Positions 25,737-33,702 of a DNA stretch of 64,000 bases are shown in pieces (positions within the stretch are counted from its first letter, which is position 1; every line of letters starts with the position of its first letter). The stretch is from Clostridiales bacterium Firm_11 (GTDB taxonomy: Bacteria > Bacillota > Clostridia > Christensenellales > Aristaeellaceae). The stretch is from NCBI GenBank assembly GCA_001604105.1, contig LVAQ01000013.1:124001-188000 (forward strand). Direction: 5' to 3'. Made by a program: the position numbers and the translations under genes. Under the pieces are notes generated by a model. It saw only the letters and a program-made list of their open reading frames with translations. It did not search any database and had not been told where the DNA came from.

Positions 25737-27959
25737 TTATGAAAACGTTCCCCCTGGTTCTGCCATATGCTGCACTGCAGGACAGCTAAAGCTGAACGCA
25801 ACACCGTTGCCGGTGTTGGCAATGCCATAAGCAAAGCCATGCGCGTCCAGAATCTCGCTGACAATCATCAGCCCCAGCCCCGTTCCACTTATATGATCGA
25901 GTTGTGGTTGCGCACCGCGATAGAACGGCTGCCAGATTTTTTCCAACGCTTCCGGCGGAATGAAACCATTCTCATTTTCAATGGATACGCTGTGTTGCGC
26001 ATATTTCGTTGTAATACGCACAATGATCCCGCTGCCTTCCGGTGAATACTTCATGGCGTTCGTTAATACGTTGGCAAAGACGCTCTCCATCAATTCAACG
26101 TCCGCCACGGTATAGGCTTCGTCCTCCGCGGTGTACTGCACCTGCATGTTCCGTTCTTCGATGGCAAGTTTGAGCTGGTCATATACTTTGAAAAAGATCA
26201 TCCATAAATCCACAGCGCTTTTTTTCAGCGCGAAATAGGGAGATTCCATTCTTGCGATTTCGAGCATTTGCGTAATCAGATTGCTTGCGGTATCCAAAGA
26301 CCGTAATGCTGCCGTGTAGAGCACAGCCTCATCTTTTGGGTAGATGCCATTTTGGATGCTGTCAATATAGCCTCGCACAATGGTCAGCGGTGTTTTCAAC
26401 TCATGTGAAAAACTCGCTGATAAGTGCTTATGCCGCTGCTGCAATTCCACTTGCCGTTCATAATCCTTTTGAAGCCGGTCGTTAATCGCGTTAATCTGAT
26501 TGATACGCTGCTCCAGATTCACAGCAATCTTGTTGATTGAAACCCCCAGTGTTCCTACCTCATCCTTTGAGGTAACTTTAACCAGAGCGCCGAAATCCTG
26601 CTGTGCGATTTTCTGCGCAACCGTGTTCATCTCAACCAATGGCCTAGAAATGATGCAGGAGAAAAAGTAGACAGCGCCCATGAGCAGCCCCAGTTCGGCA
26701 AGAAATATCAGAAAATGAAACATGTTCAGGATATTATTCATATCCCTGATAGCATACAGCGAGATCGCGCCGATCATGATTGTATTGCCTTGTGCCAAAC
26801 GCGATACACGCACCAGAAATTTGCCTGTTGTCAAATGGTTGGTCACGGTATAGGCGTCAACCGTATCCAGTTGTTTCTTTGCTGCAGCAAGACGCTTTAT
26901 CTCGTTGTTTATTAGTCCCTGTTGTATAATCAGGTCATCATTGCCCACATCTGTTTTGAGAACAATCCGCCCATTGATGGAAACCGGGTAGGAACTACCG
27001 CTGCGTCCTTGATCATTGATAACCAGCATGCGTTCGGAGTGCATCATCGCATTGTTCTGGTTACTCGAAAGAGACCCGCTCAGAGACAAGTCATCCTGAT
27101 AATCGCCTGCATCAAATGGAGAATGCAGAATAAAGCCGCTAGGCAATGACTTATCATCAGGCTGTTCATCCACAGAAATGGAAACCGATGATGCCGCGTC
27201 TGAGTCTTGCGTATCAAACAATGACATTGATGCTGTTTGCGTTACCGTCTCCGGCATGATCATTGGATCGCTATCGTCGCTTATGTCAACCACACGCCCA
27301 ACCATCGCATTCTGGGTGTCGGCACCACCGCCAACCGTGCTGCTGGCAGATGCGTCCTCAACATATGCCACGCCCGTTTCAGGTGAAGCCGCGTCCGGAA
27401 TCTCCATTCGAAATGAAGCCGGAGCGTCTTCGTCCAGCATTTCGTTGGCGTGATTGATGAACAAGAATGTATCCGTACCAAGAACGATGCCATCACTGGG
27501 TCGATACACTTTCGAAGGTATAACCAATGCGTTACGCTCATCAACCAAGTAGCCTTCGACTGTTACAACATCCCCTACTTCGATGTTTTGCAGGGTTGCC
27601 ATGCCCAAATAGTCCTCTATGATACTATACTGGTTGCCGTTCTCCTCTTCTATTGTAAAATAGCGTTGATAGCCATCAAAATTTTGCCCATAGATATGCT
27701 GCATATTCTGATCCACTGTAACGATGACCATTCCCTTGGTAAGCAGATCGTTAATCTGACGATGAACCGAATCATTATCCGCAAGCAGGATTGCGTCCTG
27801 TATCGATTCCATACTTCTGACAAGTTTCCTGCTTTGTTCCCCTGACAAAAATGACCCAAAAAACACATTTTGAAACAAAAGTTGCAGCAAAAGCAAAAGA
27901 ATGAAAATCAAGAGATTCCAGGTAGATATCTTTCGAACAATACGGCTCTTCATGCTCAT
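25737..27959 (-). CDS. Sensor histidine kinase with large extracellular region
   Basis: 740 residues. TM1 is at about 12-35, an external region of about 380 residues follows, and TM2 is at about 414-437. Then come HAMP, HisKA with the phospho-acceptor His near residue 519 (SFSHELKTPL), and HATPase with the N box NVLTNAMKYSPEGSG and G box GTGLGLMIVSEIL. The external region contains a Ser/Asp-rich low-complexity stretch (about 190-300) flanked by more structured parts. No known sensor family is evident. The start overlaps the response regulator stop as ATGA. A cell-wall or surface signal is an inference from the sortase and surface-protein neighbours. Confidence 0.92.
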   Translation of the reverse strand: MSMKSRIVRKISTWNLLIFILLLLLQLLFQNVFFGSFLSGEQSRKLVRSMESIQDAILLADNDSVHRQINDLLTKGMVIVTVDQNMQHIYGQNFDGYQRYFTIEEENGNQYSIIEDYLGMATLQNIEVGDVVTVEGYLVDERNALVIPSKVYRPSDGIVLGTDTFLFINHANEMLDEDAPASFRMEIPDAASPETGVAYVEDASASSTVGGGADTQNAMVGRVVDISDDSDPMIMPETVTQTASMSLFDTQDSDAASSVSISVDEQPDDKSLPSGFILHSPFDAGDYQDDLSLSGSLSSNQNNAMMHSERMLVINDQGRSGSSYPVSINGRIVLKTDVGNDDLIIQQGLINNEIKRLAAAKKQLDTVDAYTVTNHLTTGKFLVRVSRLAQGNTIMIGAISLYAIRDMNNILNMFHFLIFLAELGLLMGAVYFFSCIISRPLVEMNTVAQKIAQQDFGALVKVTSKDEVGTLGVSINKIAVNLEQRINQINAINDRLQKDYERQVELQQRHKHLSASFSHELKTPLTIVRGYIDSIQNGIYPKDEAVLYTAALRSLDTASNLITQMLEIARMESPYFALKKSAVDLWMIFFKVYDQLKLAIEERNMQVQYTAEDEAYTVADVELMESVFANVLTNAMKYSPEGSGIIVRITTKYAQHSVSIENENGFIPPEALEKIWQPFYRGAQPQLDHISGTGLGLMIVSEILDAHGFAYGIANTGNGVAFSFSCPAVQHMAEPGGTFS

Positions 27960-28642
27960 TTTACCTCGAATCGGTAGCCGGCGCCTGAAACCGTCACAAT
28001 CATGTAGGCTTTATACAACAGTTGTTTTCTCAGCTTCTTGATGTGGGAATCCACAACCCGCTCGCTTCCAACAAAGCTATACCCCCAGATTGTGTTAAGC
28101 AGTTGCTCACGCGATAAAACTGTATTCTTATGGAGCATCAACAGCTGCAATATCTCGAATTGCTTCGGCTCCAGGTCAACATCGGAACCATCTACCTGAA
28201 CCTTTCTTGCAAGCCTGTCCAGCATGAGCCCGTTGTAATTCAAAACCCCATTATGCGTTGTTTCCAGCCCTGCCTCGCCGCGAGAATAAAGATCAAGCAG
28301 CGCCTTTGCTTTGGCTACAAGCACCTCCGGATGAAATGGCTTGGTCATATAGTCGTCCACTTTTACCTCATAGCCCATGAGCTGATCGTCCACATCGGTG
28401 CGCGCAGTCAACATAATCACCGGCACATTCGACTTTTTTCGGATTTTTCTGCAAACCGAGTAACCATCCATATAGGGCAGCATCAAATCAAGCACCACCA
28501 TGTCCGGATTGACTGCCTCAAATGCTTGATAGCCCGATAACCCGTCATGTTCAATATAGGCTTGATAACCCGCAGCACTGAAATGATCGGCGATCATCTT
28601 TGCAATCACCACATCGTCCTCAACAATGAGCACCTTTTCCAT
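27956..28642 (-). CDS. OmpR-family response regulator
   Basis: Start chosen at the ATG at 28642 (MEKVLIVEDDVVIA) because GAAGG lies 9 nt upstream; the ATG at 28651 abuts it. 228 residues. The receiver domain has the acidic pair EDD, the phospho-acceptor Asp in MVVLDLMLPYMDG, Thr in MLTARTD and Lys in YMTKPF. The winged-helix effector ends VTVSGAGYRFEVK. It is the partner of the overlapping histidine kinase. Regulatory targets are not shown by sequence. The 11-bp repeats near the sortase and giant genes fit the SARP-like regulator better, because OmpR-type sites are usually two or three 10-bp-spaced half-sites, but this protein cannot be ruled out. Confidence 0.92.
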   Translation of the reverse strand: MEKVLIVEDDVVIAKMIADHFSAAGYQAYIEHDGLSGYQAFEAVNPDMVVLDLMLPYMDGYSVCRKIRKKSNVPVIMLTARTDVDDQLMGYEVKVDDYMTKPFHPEVLVAKAKALLDLYSRGEAGLETTHNGVLNYNGLMLDRLARKVQVDGSDVDLEPKQFEILQLLMLHKNTVLSREQLLNTIWGYSFVGSERVVDSHIKKLRKQLLYKAYMIVTVSGAGYRFEVK

Positions 28643-28705
28643 CCTTATCATCCTTCACGTCTTTATTACTAGTTATCGTATAATAGTTATTTTCGTATAT
28701 ATTTT

Positions 28706-28734
28706 ATTCTACTGTGTATAGGAAGGCGAGTCAA
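28706..28734 (-). promoter_or_regulatory. Promoter of the two-component operon
   Basis: Minus-strand TTGACT (28729-28734), 17-bp spacer, TAGAAT (28706-28711). Two copies of ATAACTA lie 14 bp apart just downstream and might be a regulator site, but that is weak. Confidence 0.65.
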
Positions 28735-28876
28735 GCGAATACGAAGCACTGCAAATAAATGTAATGTTCTATCGGAGGAGGATGCCTGCCATTTGCTATA
28801 TACCCAAAACGCGACACTTTTCAGCGCCGCGTTGTAGTTTTCTTCGATTTTCGTTGATTCTTAGATGGGTAATCAA

Positions 28877-29635
28877 TCAGATGCCAGCTTGTTTTGACGT
28901 CCCGACAAGTTTGGCGCGAACCATAATCCGGCGCCCGCTGCTGACGCCCTGGTATTCCTGACAGGATAACAGGGTCAGCGCGGGATACAGTGTTTGCCCG
29001 GTTACCGACCAATCATCCGGTTCTATAATGCTTACGTTTACCACCTGATACTGATAGGAGATGTTATCGGCATAATGCAGATAGATGACATCGCCTGTTG
29101 AAAGCTTATCCAGGTTGCGAAAGTAGTTTCTGGAGCCAGTACGGTGCGCGCTCATGCAAATGTTGCCGATTTCATTAGGCTCGGGAGCACCCGGAAAAAT
29201 CGCCGCGCCCAAGCGCATGCAACGATAAATGTTAGCAAACGATTTGCATCGAATCACACTAATCTTCAAATTGATCGCCGGTATCGCGAGAAGGTACGCA
29301 TTTTCACTGATGCTTTGGTCAATCGAATCCCCCACATCTCCCAACCCGGTAAGATCATCCAAAAACCCAAGCCCCTGCTGCGCTGCATCAATTTCTTCTG
29401 GTGTATAAGCAACAGGCGATGCCATGGGCAACTGTGCGTAATCGACTTGTTCATACGCATTGGAGAACGTGCCAAGCCTGTCTTCCGTTTGAAGCGCGAG
29501 AACAACTGAAGATTGATAATAGAGATAACGCAAGGCATAGGGTGTGACCAACGCCAAAATGCCGATCACGATGATGATACGCGAAAGCCAGACAAAAAGG
29601 CTGGGTTTTGGTCTGCTCCGGTTTTTATCTCTCAT
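28877..29635 (-). CDS. Sortase (transpeptidase for LPxTG-type proteins)
   Basis: 252 residues from the ATG at 29635, which has GGGAG at 10 nt; an upstream TTG frame to 29695 lacks a ribosome site. One N-terminal transmembrane helix is followed by a linker and a sortase barrel. The catalytic triad is visible: His164 in SAHRTGS, Cys225 in LLSCQEYQG, Arg240 in MVRAKL. Sortases cut LPxTG-like signals between Thr and Gly and join the protein to peptidoglycan or pilin. The likely substrate is the giant LPVTG protein nearby, which shares its unusual promoter layout. The class (B/D-like or other) is not assigned. Confidence 0.9.
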   Translation of the reverse strand: MRDKNRSRPKPSLFVWLSRIIIVIGILALVTPYALRYLYYQSSVVLALQTEDRLGTFSNAYEQVDYAQLPMASPVAYTPEEIDAAQQGLGFLDDLTGLGDVGDSIDQSISENAYLLAIPAINLKISVIRCKSFANIYRCMRLGAAIFPGAPEPNEIGNICMSAHRTGSRNYFRNLDKLSTGDVIYLHYADNISYQYQVVNVSIIEPDDWSVTGQTLYPALTLLSCQEYQGVSSGRRIMVRAKLVGTSKQAGI

Positions 29636-29757
29636 TTCATTGTCACTCCCTGTATAACTTGTTGTATGGTCAAGCTTAATAGAATGGTTGTCCAAGCGCC
29701 TATGTTGAAATCGTTATGCCAAAACCTGCAAAGAATATCGATAGGCTATCTACTCTC

Positions 29758-29810
29758 ATTATACCTATACCCCGTTCCTTATCCGTGCCTTTTGCGTCCC
29801 CTTTGCGTTC
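29758..29810 (-). promoter_or_regulatory. Sortase promoter with four 11-bp-spaced direct repeats
   Basis: The -10 box TATAAT is at 29758-29763. Repeat cores GAACG, GGACG, GCACG and GAACG begin at 29810, 29799, 29788 and 29777 on the minus strand, exactly 11 bp apart. The last ends 9 nt before the -10 box. Sequence around the -10 (GGTATAATGAGAG) nearly matches the giant-gene promoter (GGTTATAATGAGAG). Confidence 0.7.
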
Positions 29811-29897
29811 CCTCCGCAATAAATCGAGAATCATGCAAGGGCGTTTGTACTGAAGCCTATGTTGACGAGATTTTTTATTGATGTCCAAACTTATCCG

Positions 29898-30086
29898 TTA
29901 ACCAAACATAAGGGTGTAATAAACCAAAACCATCGCCATCCAATGTTCACTTGGTGCGTAATTGTTTCTTGCCTTCAGGTAATGCTTTGCTGTTGGGTCG
30001 TATTTACCAGCAGATGCTTTCTGAAGAATCCTTCGCCAAACAAGGTTTTGCGACCATACAAAGGTGTTTGAGAAGTATACCTCCAT
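29898..30086 (-). CDS. Small hypothetical protein
   Basis: 62 residues (MEVYFSNTFVWSQNLVWRRI at the start), rich in Trp, Tyr and Asn, with no signal peptide and only a short hydrophobic C-terminus (MVLVYYTLMFG). AAGGGGG lies 5 nt before the ATG, which is the main support. It is divergent from the TetR gene and upstream of the sortase promoter region. I do not recognise a family. It could be a truncated remnant. Confidence 0.4.
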   Translation of the reverse strand: MEVYFSNTFVWSQNLVWRRILQKASAGKYDPTAKHYLKARNNYAPSEHWMAMVLVYYTLMFG

Positions 30087-30144
30087 ATCTACCCCCTTCT
30101 TTCAAAGCGACACGCCATCATTAGCATTTGGCGCTTCGTTGGAT

Positions 30145-30173
30145 TTGCATTTGTGCGAAATCCATGCTACAAT
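30145..30173 (+). promoter_or_regulatory. Promoter of the TetR gene
   Basis: TTGCAT (30145-30150), 17-bp spacer, TACAAT (30168-30173), about 57 bp before the start codon. Confidence 0.7.
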
Positions 30174-30176
30174 GTT

Positions 30177-30192
30177 CCTACCGAATGGTAGG
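30177..30192 (+). promoter_or_regulatory. Inverted repeat at the TetR transcription start (operator candidate)
   Basis: CCTACC (30177-30182), 4-nt spacer, GGTAGG (30187-30192). It covers the predicted transcription start, where an autorepressor would block polymerase. It is short, so binding by the adjacent TetR protein is inference. Confidence 0.5.
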
Positions 30193-30229
30193 TTGCATCG
30201 CGATGCGGCTGGTGGAAGGAAACAAACGC

Positions 30230-30814
30230 ATGACAAAGCAACGCATCCTGGCGAAGGCGCTTGAACTTTTCACGGAAAAAGGGTATGAAGGCTCCAGCAT
30301 GGACGATATCGCCAAGGCAGTTGGCATCCGCAAGGCTTCCCTTTATGCTCATTTTGACGGAAAGGAGCGCATTTTCGCGGCCATCTTTGATGACATTCTG
30401 GAGGAGTATACGCGCGTTATTGACCAACTGACCGCCTGCTCCGAAGAACCCGCGGTGGAGCGATTAACGCATATATACCTTTCCTTTATCGACTATTGCA
30501 TTGATAACCAGAAAATGTACTTCTGGGATCGCTACTTTTATTATCCGCCCGCGTTTTGGACGGATTTTATTCGGGAGAAGACACTGGAAACCGAGACGCT
30601 GTTTCTGGCAAGAATACGCTGGTGGATGCAGCGGGCAATGACAGAGGCCGCGCATGATAAATGCGACGCGGAAGGCATGGCGCTTGCGTACTACTATTCC
30701 ATGATCGGCCTTTCGATGTCCGTTAAGCTCTACGATCGGAAACCGCTGCTGGAAGAAGCGCAAGCGGCGTTACGGGGTCTATGCCTGGGAATGGAGCGCG
30801 GTTGCGTTCCCTAA
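30230..30814 (+). CDS. TetR-family transcriptional regulator
   Basis: 194 residues from the ATG at 30230 (GGAAGG at 10 nt); the longer frame from 30128 includes the promoter and is rejected. The N-terminal helix-turn-helix is classic: MTKQRILAKALELFTEKGYE, then SSMDDIAKAVGIRKASLYAHF. The C-terminal part is a helical ligand domain rich in aromatic residues (YFWDRYFYYPPAFW). The 95-bp gap to the aldo/keto reductase on the same strand suggests that enzyme may be a target, and a palindrome at its own promoter suggests autorepression. Confidence 0.9.
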   Translation: MTKQRILAKALELFTEKGYEGSSMDDIAKAVGIRKASLYAHFDGKERIFAAIFDDILEEYTRVIDQLTACSEEPAVERLTHIYLSFIDYCIDNQKMYFWDRYFYYPPAFWTDFIREKTLETETLFLARIRWWMQRAMTEAAHDKCDAEGMALAYYYSMIGLSMSVKLYDRKPLLEEAQAALRGLCLGMERGCVP

Positions 30815-30908
30815 TACACGACGTGCATGCAAAAGCAAAGCTGCCTTTAGAGCATGTCAAAGCCAACAATGCTATACAACGTGCTTGTGCGCGTATGGAG
30901 GTGCTACC

Positions 30909-32027
30909 ATGGAGACTCTCGGCAAGGATATCAAGAAACTCGGTTTTGGCCTGATGCGACTGCCCATGCTGGGCGACGAGGTGGACATAGAACAGACCAA
31001 TCATATGGTCGATCTGTTCCTCTCCAACGGTTTCACGTACTTTGATACCGCCTATGGCTACATCAACGGCAAATCAGAGGAAGCGGCAAAAACCTGCATT
31101 GTCGATCGTTACCCGCGCGAGCGCTTCCAGCTCGCGACCAAGCTCCCCGCCTGGGCAGTATCGACAGCAGAAGAAGCCAAAGCAATGCTTACAACTTCGC
31201 TCCAGCGAACAGGCGCTGGCTATTTCGACTTCTACCTGTTGCATAGTCTGGGGGATAACCGTACGCAGGCATTTGAAGATTACGGCATCTGGGATTTTGT
31301 CATGGAACAGAAAGCCAAGGGCGTGCTCAAGCATGTGGGATTCTCCCTGCATGACACAGCAGAAGCGCTGGATGAGATTCTGACCAAGCATCCGGAAGCG
31401 GAATTCGTTCAACTGCAGATTAATTATATCGATTGGGAGAGCGAATCCATACAGGCGAGAAAATGCTACGAAGTAGCCAGAAAACACAACAAACCCGTCA
31501 TTATCATGGAACCTGTGAAGGGAGGGTCTTTGGCAACTCTGCCCGAACCTGCCGCAGGCATCCTGCGTGCGGCGGATCCGCAGGTATCCATGTCCTCCTG
31601 GGCCATGCGCTACGCGGCATCGCTGGACGGCATCATCACAGTTCTAAGCGGCATGTCCAACATCGCCCAAATGGAAGACAACATCAAGACCATGAAGCAC
31701 TTCAGCCCGATTACCAATGCCGAGCGCGCGGTACTTGATTCTGTTAATCTCGCGCTTGCTGCGCTTCCTCGTGTACCGTGCACCGATTGCCGTTACTGCG
31801 TGAAGGGTTGTCCGGTGGAGATCGATATTCCCGGTGTGTTTACCGCTGTCAATACCATTCAGCTTTTCAACAACCCCACCGGTGCGCAAGGCCATTACAA
31901 TTGGGTAACGCGTTCAGGAGCCACTGCCAGCAAATGCATCGAGTGCGGACAATGTGAAAGTGTATGCCCCCAACATATTGGCATTATCGAGGAGCTTAAG
32001 CGTGCCGCTTCGGTTTTTGACAGGTAA
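30909..32027 (+). CDS. Aldo/keto reductase with C-terminal 4Fe-4S domain
   Basis: 372 residues. The ATG at 30909 follows GGAGG by 7 nt. The N-terminal barrel has the reductase tetrad: Asp and Tyr in FDTAYGYINGKSE, Lys in LATKLPAW and His in YLLHSLGD. The C-terminal 90 residues add ferredoxin-like cysteines CTDCRYCVKGCP and CIECGQCESVCP, enough for one or two 4Fe-4S clusters. This architecture is common in anaerobes, where such enzymes reduce carbonyl substrates with electrons passing through the clusters. The substrate is not evident. It stands alone downstream of the TetR gene. Confidence 0.9.
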   Translation: METLGKDIKKLGFGLMRLPMLGDEVDIEQTNHMVDLFLSNGFTYFDTAYGYINGKSEEAAKTCIVDRYPRERFQLATKLPAWAVSTAEEAKAMLTTSLQRTGAGYFDFYLLHSLGDNRTQAFEDYGIWDFVMEQKAKGVLKHVGFSLHDTAEALDEILTKHPEAEFVQLQINYIDWESESIQARKCYEVARKHNKPVIIMEPVKGGSLATLPEPAAGILRAADPQVSMSSWAMRYAASLDGIITVLSGMSNIAQMEDNIKTMKHFSPITNAERAVLDSVNLALAALPRVPCTDCRYCVKGCPVEIDIPGVFTAVNTIQLFNNPTGAQGHYNWVTRSGATASKCIECGQCESVCPQHIGIIEELKRAASVFDR

Positions 32028-32152
32028 TCACTTCACTTTTTGCAACTTCATGCTTCAGCGGTTCTCTATTTGCTTATAAAAAACATCCGCATTGTCGTTA
32101 TGCTGCCTCAATCATGAGGTTATACGCATTGCGGATTCGTCTCCGTTTCACG

Positions 32153-32188
32153 CAGGAAGCATTGGCGGTTTCACGGCAATGCTTCCTG
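32153..32188 (+). terminator. Hairpin after the aldo/keto reductase gene
   Basis: Perfect 12-bp arms (32153-32164 and 32177-32188) with a 12-nt loop and a short T-run after it. It probably ends the reductase transcript. Confidence 0.5.
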
Positions 32189-32434
32189 TTTGAAATGTGT
32201 CTTTAGTTTATTTCATTGGTTTGCCGACGCTTAGCATTGCTGATGCAGCGCATATAGGTGGATCAAGCCATGATTATGAAGGCACGCAATCAGAGCAAAG
32301 CGTTATTCAACGTATCTTCAATTCATGAAAAGTTGATTCTGATCTCAATGCTCATTTGGTATCCAGGGACACATGAACCATGATGATTACCCTAATCGGC
32401 TCATTTTCCTGCCCTGAGCATTGTCGGGTTCCCA

Positions 32435-32463
32435 TTGCAAAACAGGATTGAATGCGGTACAGT
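32435..32463 (+). promoter_or_regulatory. Promoter of the LacI-family gene
   Basis: TTGCAA (32435-32440), 17-bp spacer, TACAGT (32458-32463), 34 bp before the start codon. Confidence 0.6.
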
Positions 32464-32496
32464 GTCGATAGCAAATCTTGAGGAGGACGAGCGGCG

Positions 32497-33477
32497 ATGA
32501 TCACCGTTAACCAGATTGCAAAAAAATGTGGCGTTTCCAGAACTACGGTGATCCGTGCGTTAAACGATCAAACGCGCGTCAGTGAAAAAACCAAGGAGAG
32601 AATACTGGCCGTCGCTAATGCGGAAGGGTATCGCCCAAACCTGCTGGCGCGCAGCTTGAATAAAGGCCGCACAATGGCAATCGGTGTAATTGCCGACAGC
32701 GTCAACAACTATGTTTTTGCCGAATCGCTTGACGCCATCAATCGAGAAACGCAAAATCGAGGCTACTCCCTGAATATCGCCTTGCAGCAGCGCGACCCCA
32801 AAAACGAGATCAAGTTCATCCAGGAAATGGCTGACCGTAAAATAGAGGGTTTATTAATTACAGCTGTCAATCAAGGACCCCTGTACGAACGTTTCCTAAA
32901 ATCGCTGGGTATGCCGGTTGTTTGTTTGGGAAACTGGGTTTCAGACGCATTTTCCACAGTACTTGTCGACGAGCGGCGCGCCACAGAGGATGCGATGCAA
33001 CTCATCGCGAACCACGGTTACCAGCGCGTGATTTTTGTATGCCCGCCGCTGGAAGACGAAGCGCGCCTGAACATCTACTCGCACCTGCAACGCAAGGCAG
33101 GCGTGGAAGCGCAACGGAAACTCTTTGGCGATGTGCTTACCATTGGACACTCCGACTACTTGCCGGAGCTGGCGGCGATGCTGGCTGCCAGTCAGGCTCG
33201 CACTGCCGTGTTGTGTTCGGGCGATATCTACGCGCTTTCGATACTTCGATGGGCAAAGGAACAGGGGCTGCAAATACCTCGGGATATGGGTTTAATGGGT
33301 TTTGATGATATCCATGTGCTGGACTATATCGATCCGCCGCTCAGCTCGGTTTCCACCAATGTAAAAGGCATCGCCAAAGTGGCTGTGTCTCACCTCATGA
33401 CGATTATCGATGACCCGGATGTTCCGCCGCAGAAACTCTACCTGAACTATCGCGTGGTGGATCGCGCTTCGCTTTGA
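32497..33477 (+). CDS. LacI-family regulator of the arabinoside operon
   Basis: 326 residues with the LacI helix-turn-helix at 1-25 (MITVNQIAKKCGVSRTTVIR), hinge helix segment (RPNLLARSLN) and a periplasmic-binding-protein-like effector domain (MAIGVIADS..., GLMGFDDIHVLDYI). GAGGAGG lies upstream of the ATG. The binding protein, permeases, GH51 and GH43 follow. It most likely represses the operon until an arabinose-containing sugar binds. A palindrome in the binding-protein promoter is the candidate operator. Confidence 0.9.
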   Translation: MITVNQIAKKCGVSRTTVIRALNDQTRVSEKTKERILAVANAEGYRPNLLARSLNKGRTMAIGVIADSVNNYVFAESLDAINRETQNRGYSLNIALQQRDPKNEIKFIQEMADRKIEGLLITAVNQGPLYERFLKSLGMPVVCLGNWVSDAFSTVLVDERRATEDAMQLIANHGYQRVIFVCPPLEDEARLNIYSHLQRKAGVEAQRKLFGDVLTIGHSDYLPELAAMLAASQARTAVLCSGDIYALSILRWAKEQGLQIPRDMGLMGFDDIHVLDYIDPPLSSVSTNVKGIAKVAVSHLMTIIDDPDVPPQKLYLNYRVVDRASL

Positions 33478-33606
33478 TATGCAATCTGGCATGCGTACAC
33501 GGTTGCATCGTACATGTTCATGCAGTCGTGCAGGTTCATTATTTATGCAATATGCGCTGATTGTTTACTGATTTTCATTCGTTATTAACAATATTCAGCA
33601 TTACTA

Positions 33607-33635
33607 TTGACATTATTCATAGGTCGGCATATTAT
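33607..33635 (+). promoter_or_regulatory. Consensus promoter of the sugar uptake operon
   Basis: TTGACA (33607-33612), 17-bp spacer, TATTAT (33630-33635). This is the best sigma-A match among the promoters I checked. Confidence 0.8.
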
Positions 33636-33647
33636 GTTTTTGAAAGA

Positions 33648-33665
33648 TGCGTACTCGTGTACGCA
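33648..33665 (+). promoter_or_regulatory. 18-bp palindrome, candidate LacI operator
   Basis: Arms TGCGTAC (33648-33654) and GTACGCA (33659-33665) with a 4-nt centre, starting 12 bp after the -10 box, a typical repressor position. A half-match TGCGTACACG lies upstream at 33492, possibly an auxiliary site. Confidence 0.6.
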
Positions 33666-33702
33666 CTGTATCGAAACACAACAACTAGAAAGGGGTGCCT
33701 CT

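Larger units (their letters stand above)
32028..32496. other. Intergenic region between reductase and LacI gene
   Basis: No gene seen. It holds a perfect hairpin at 32153-32188, an imperfect one just before it (about 32086-32134), and the LacI-gene promoter at 32435-32463. Confidence 0.5.

Noticed and set aside
28660-28705. Direct repeat ATAACTA twice near the two-component promoter as a response-regulator box
   Set aside because: Only two 7-bp copies in A/T-rich DNA; too weak to call as a separate feature.
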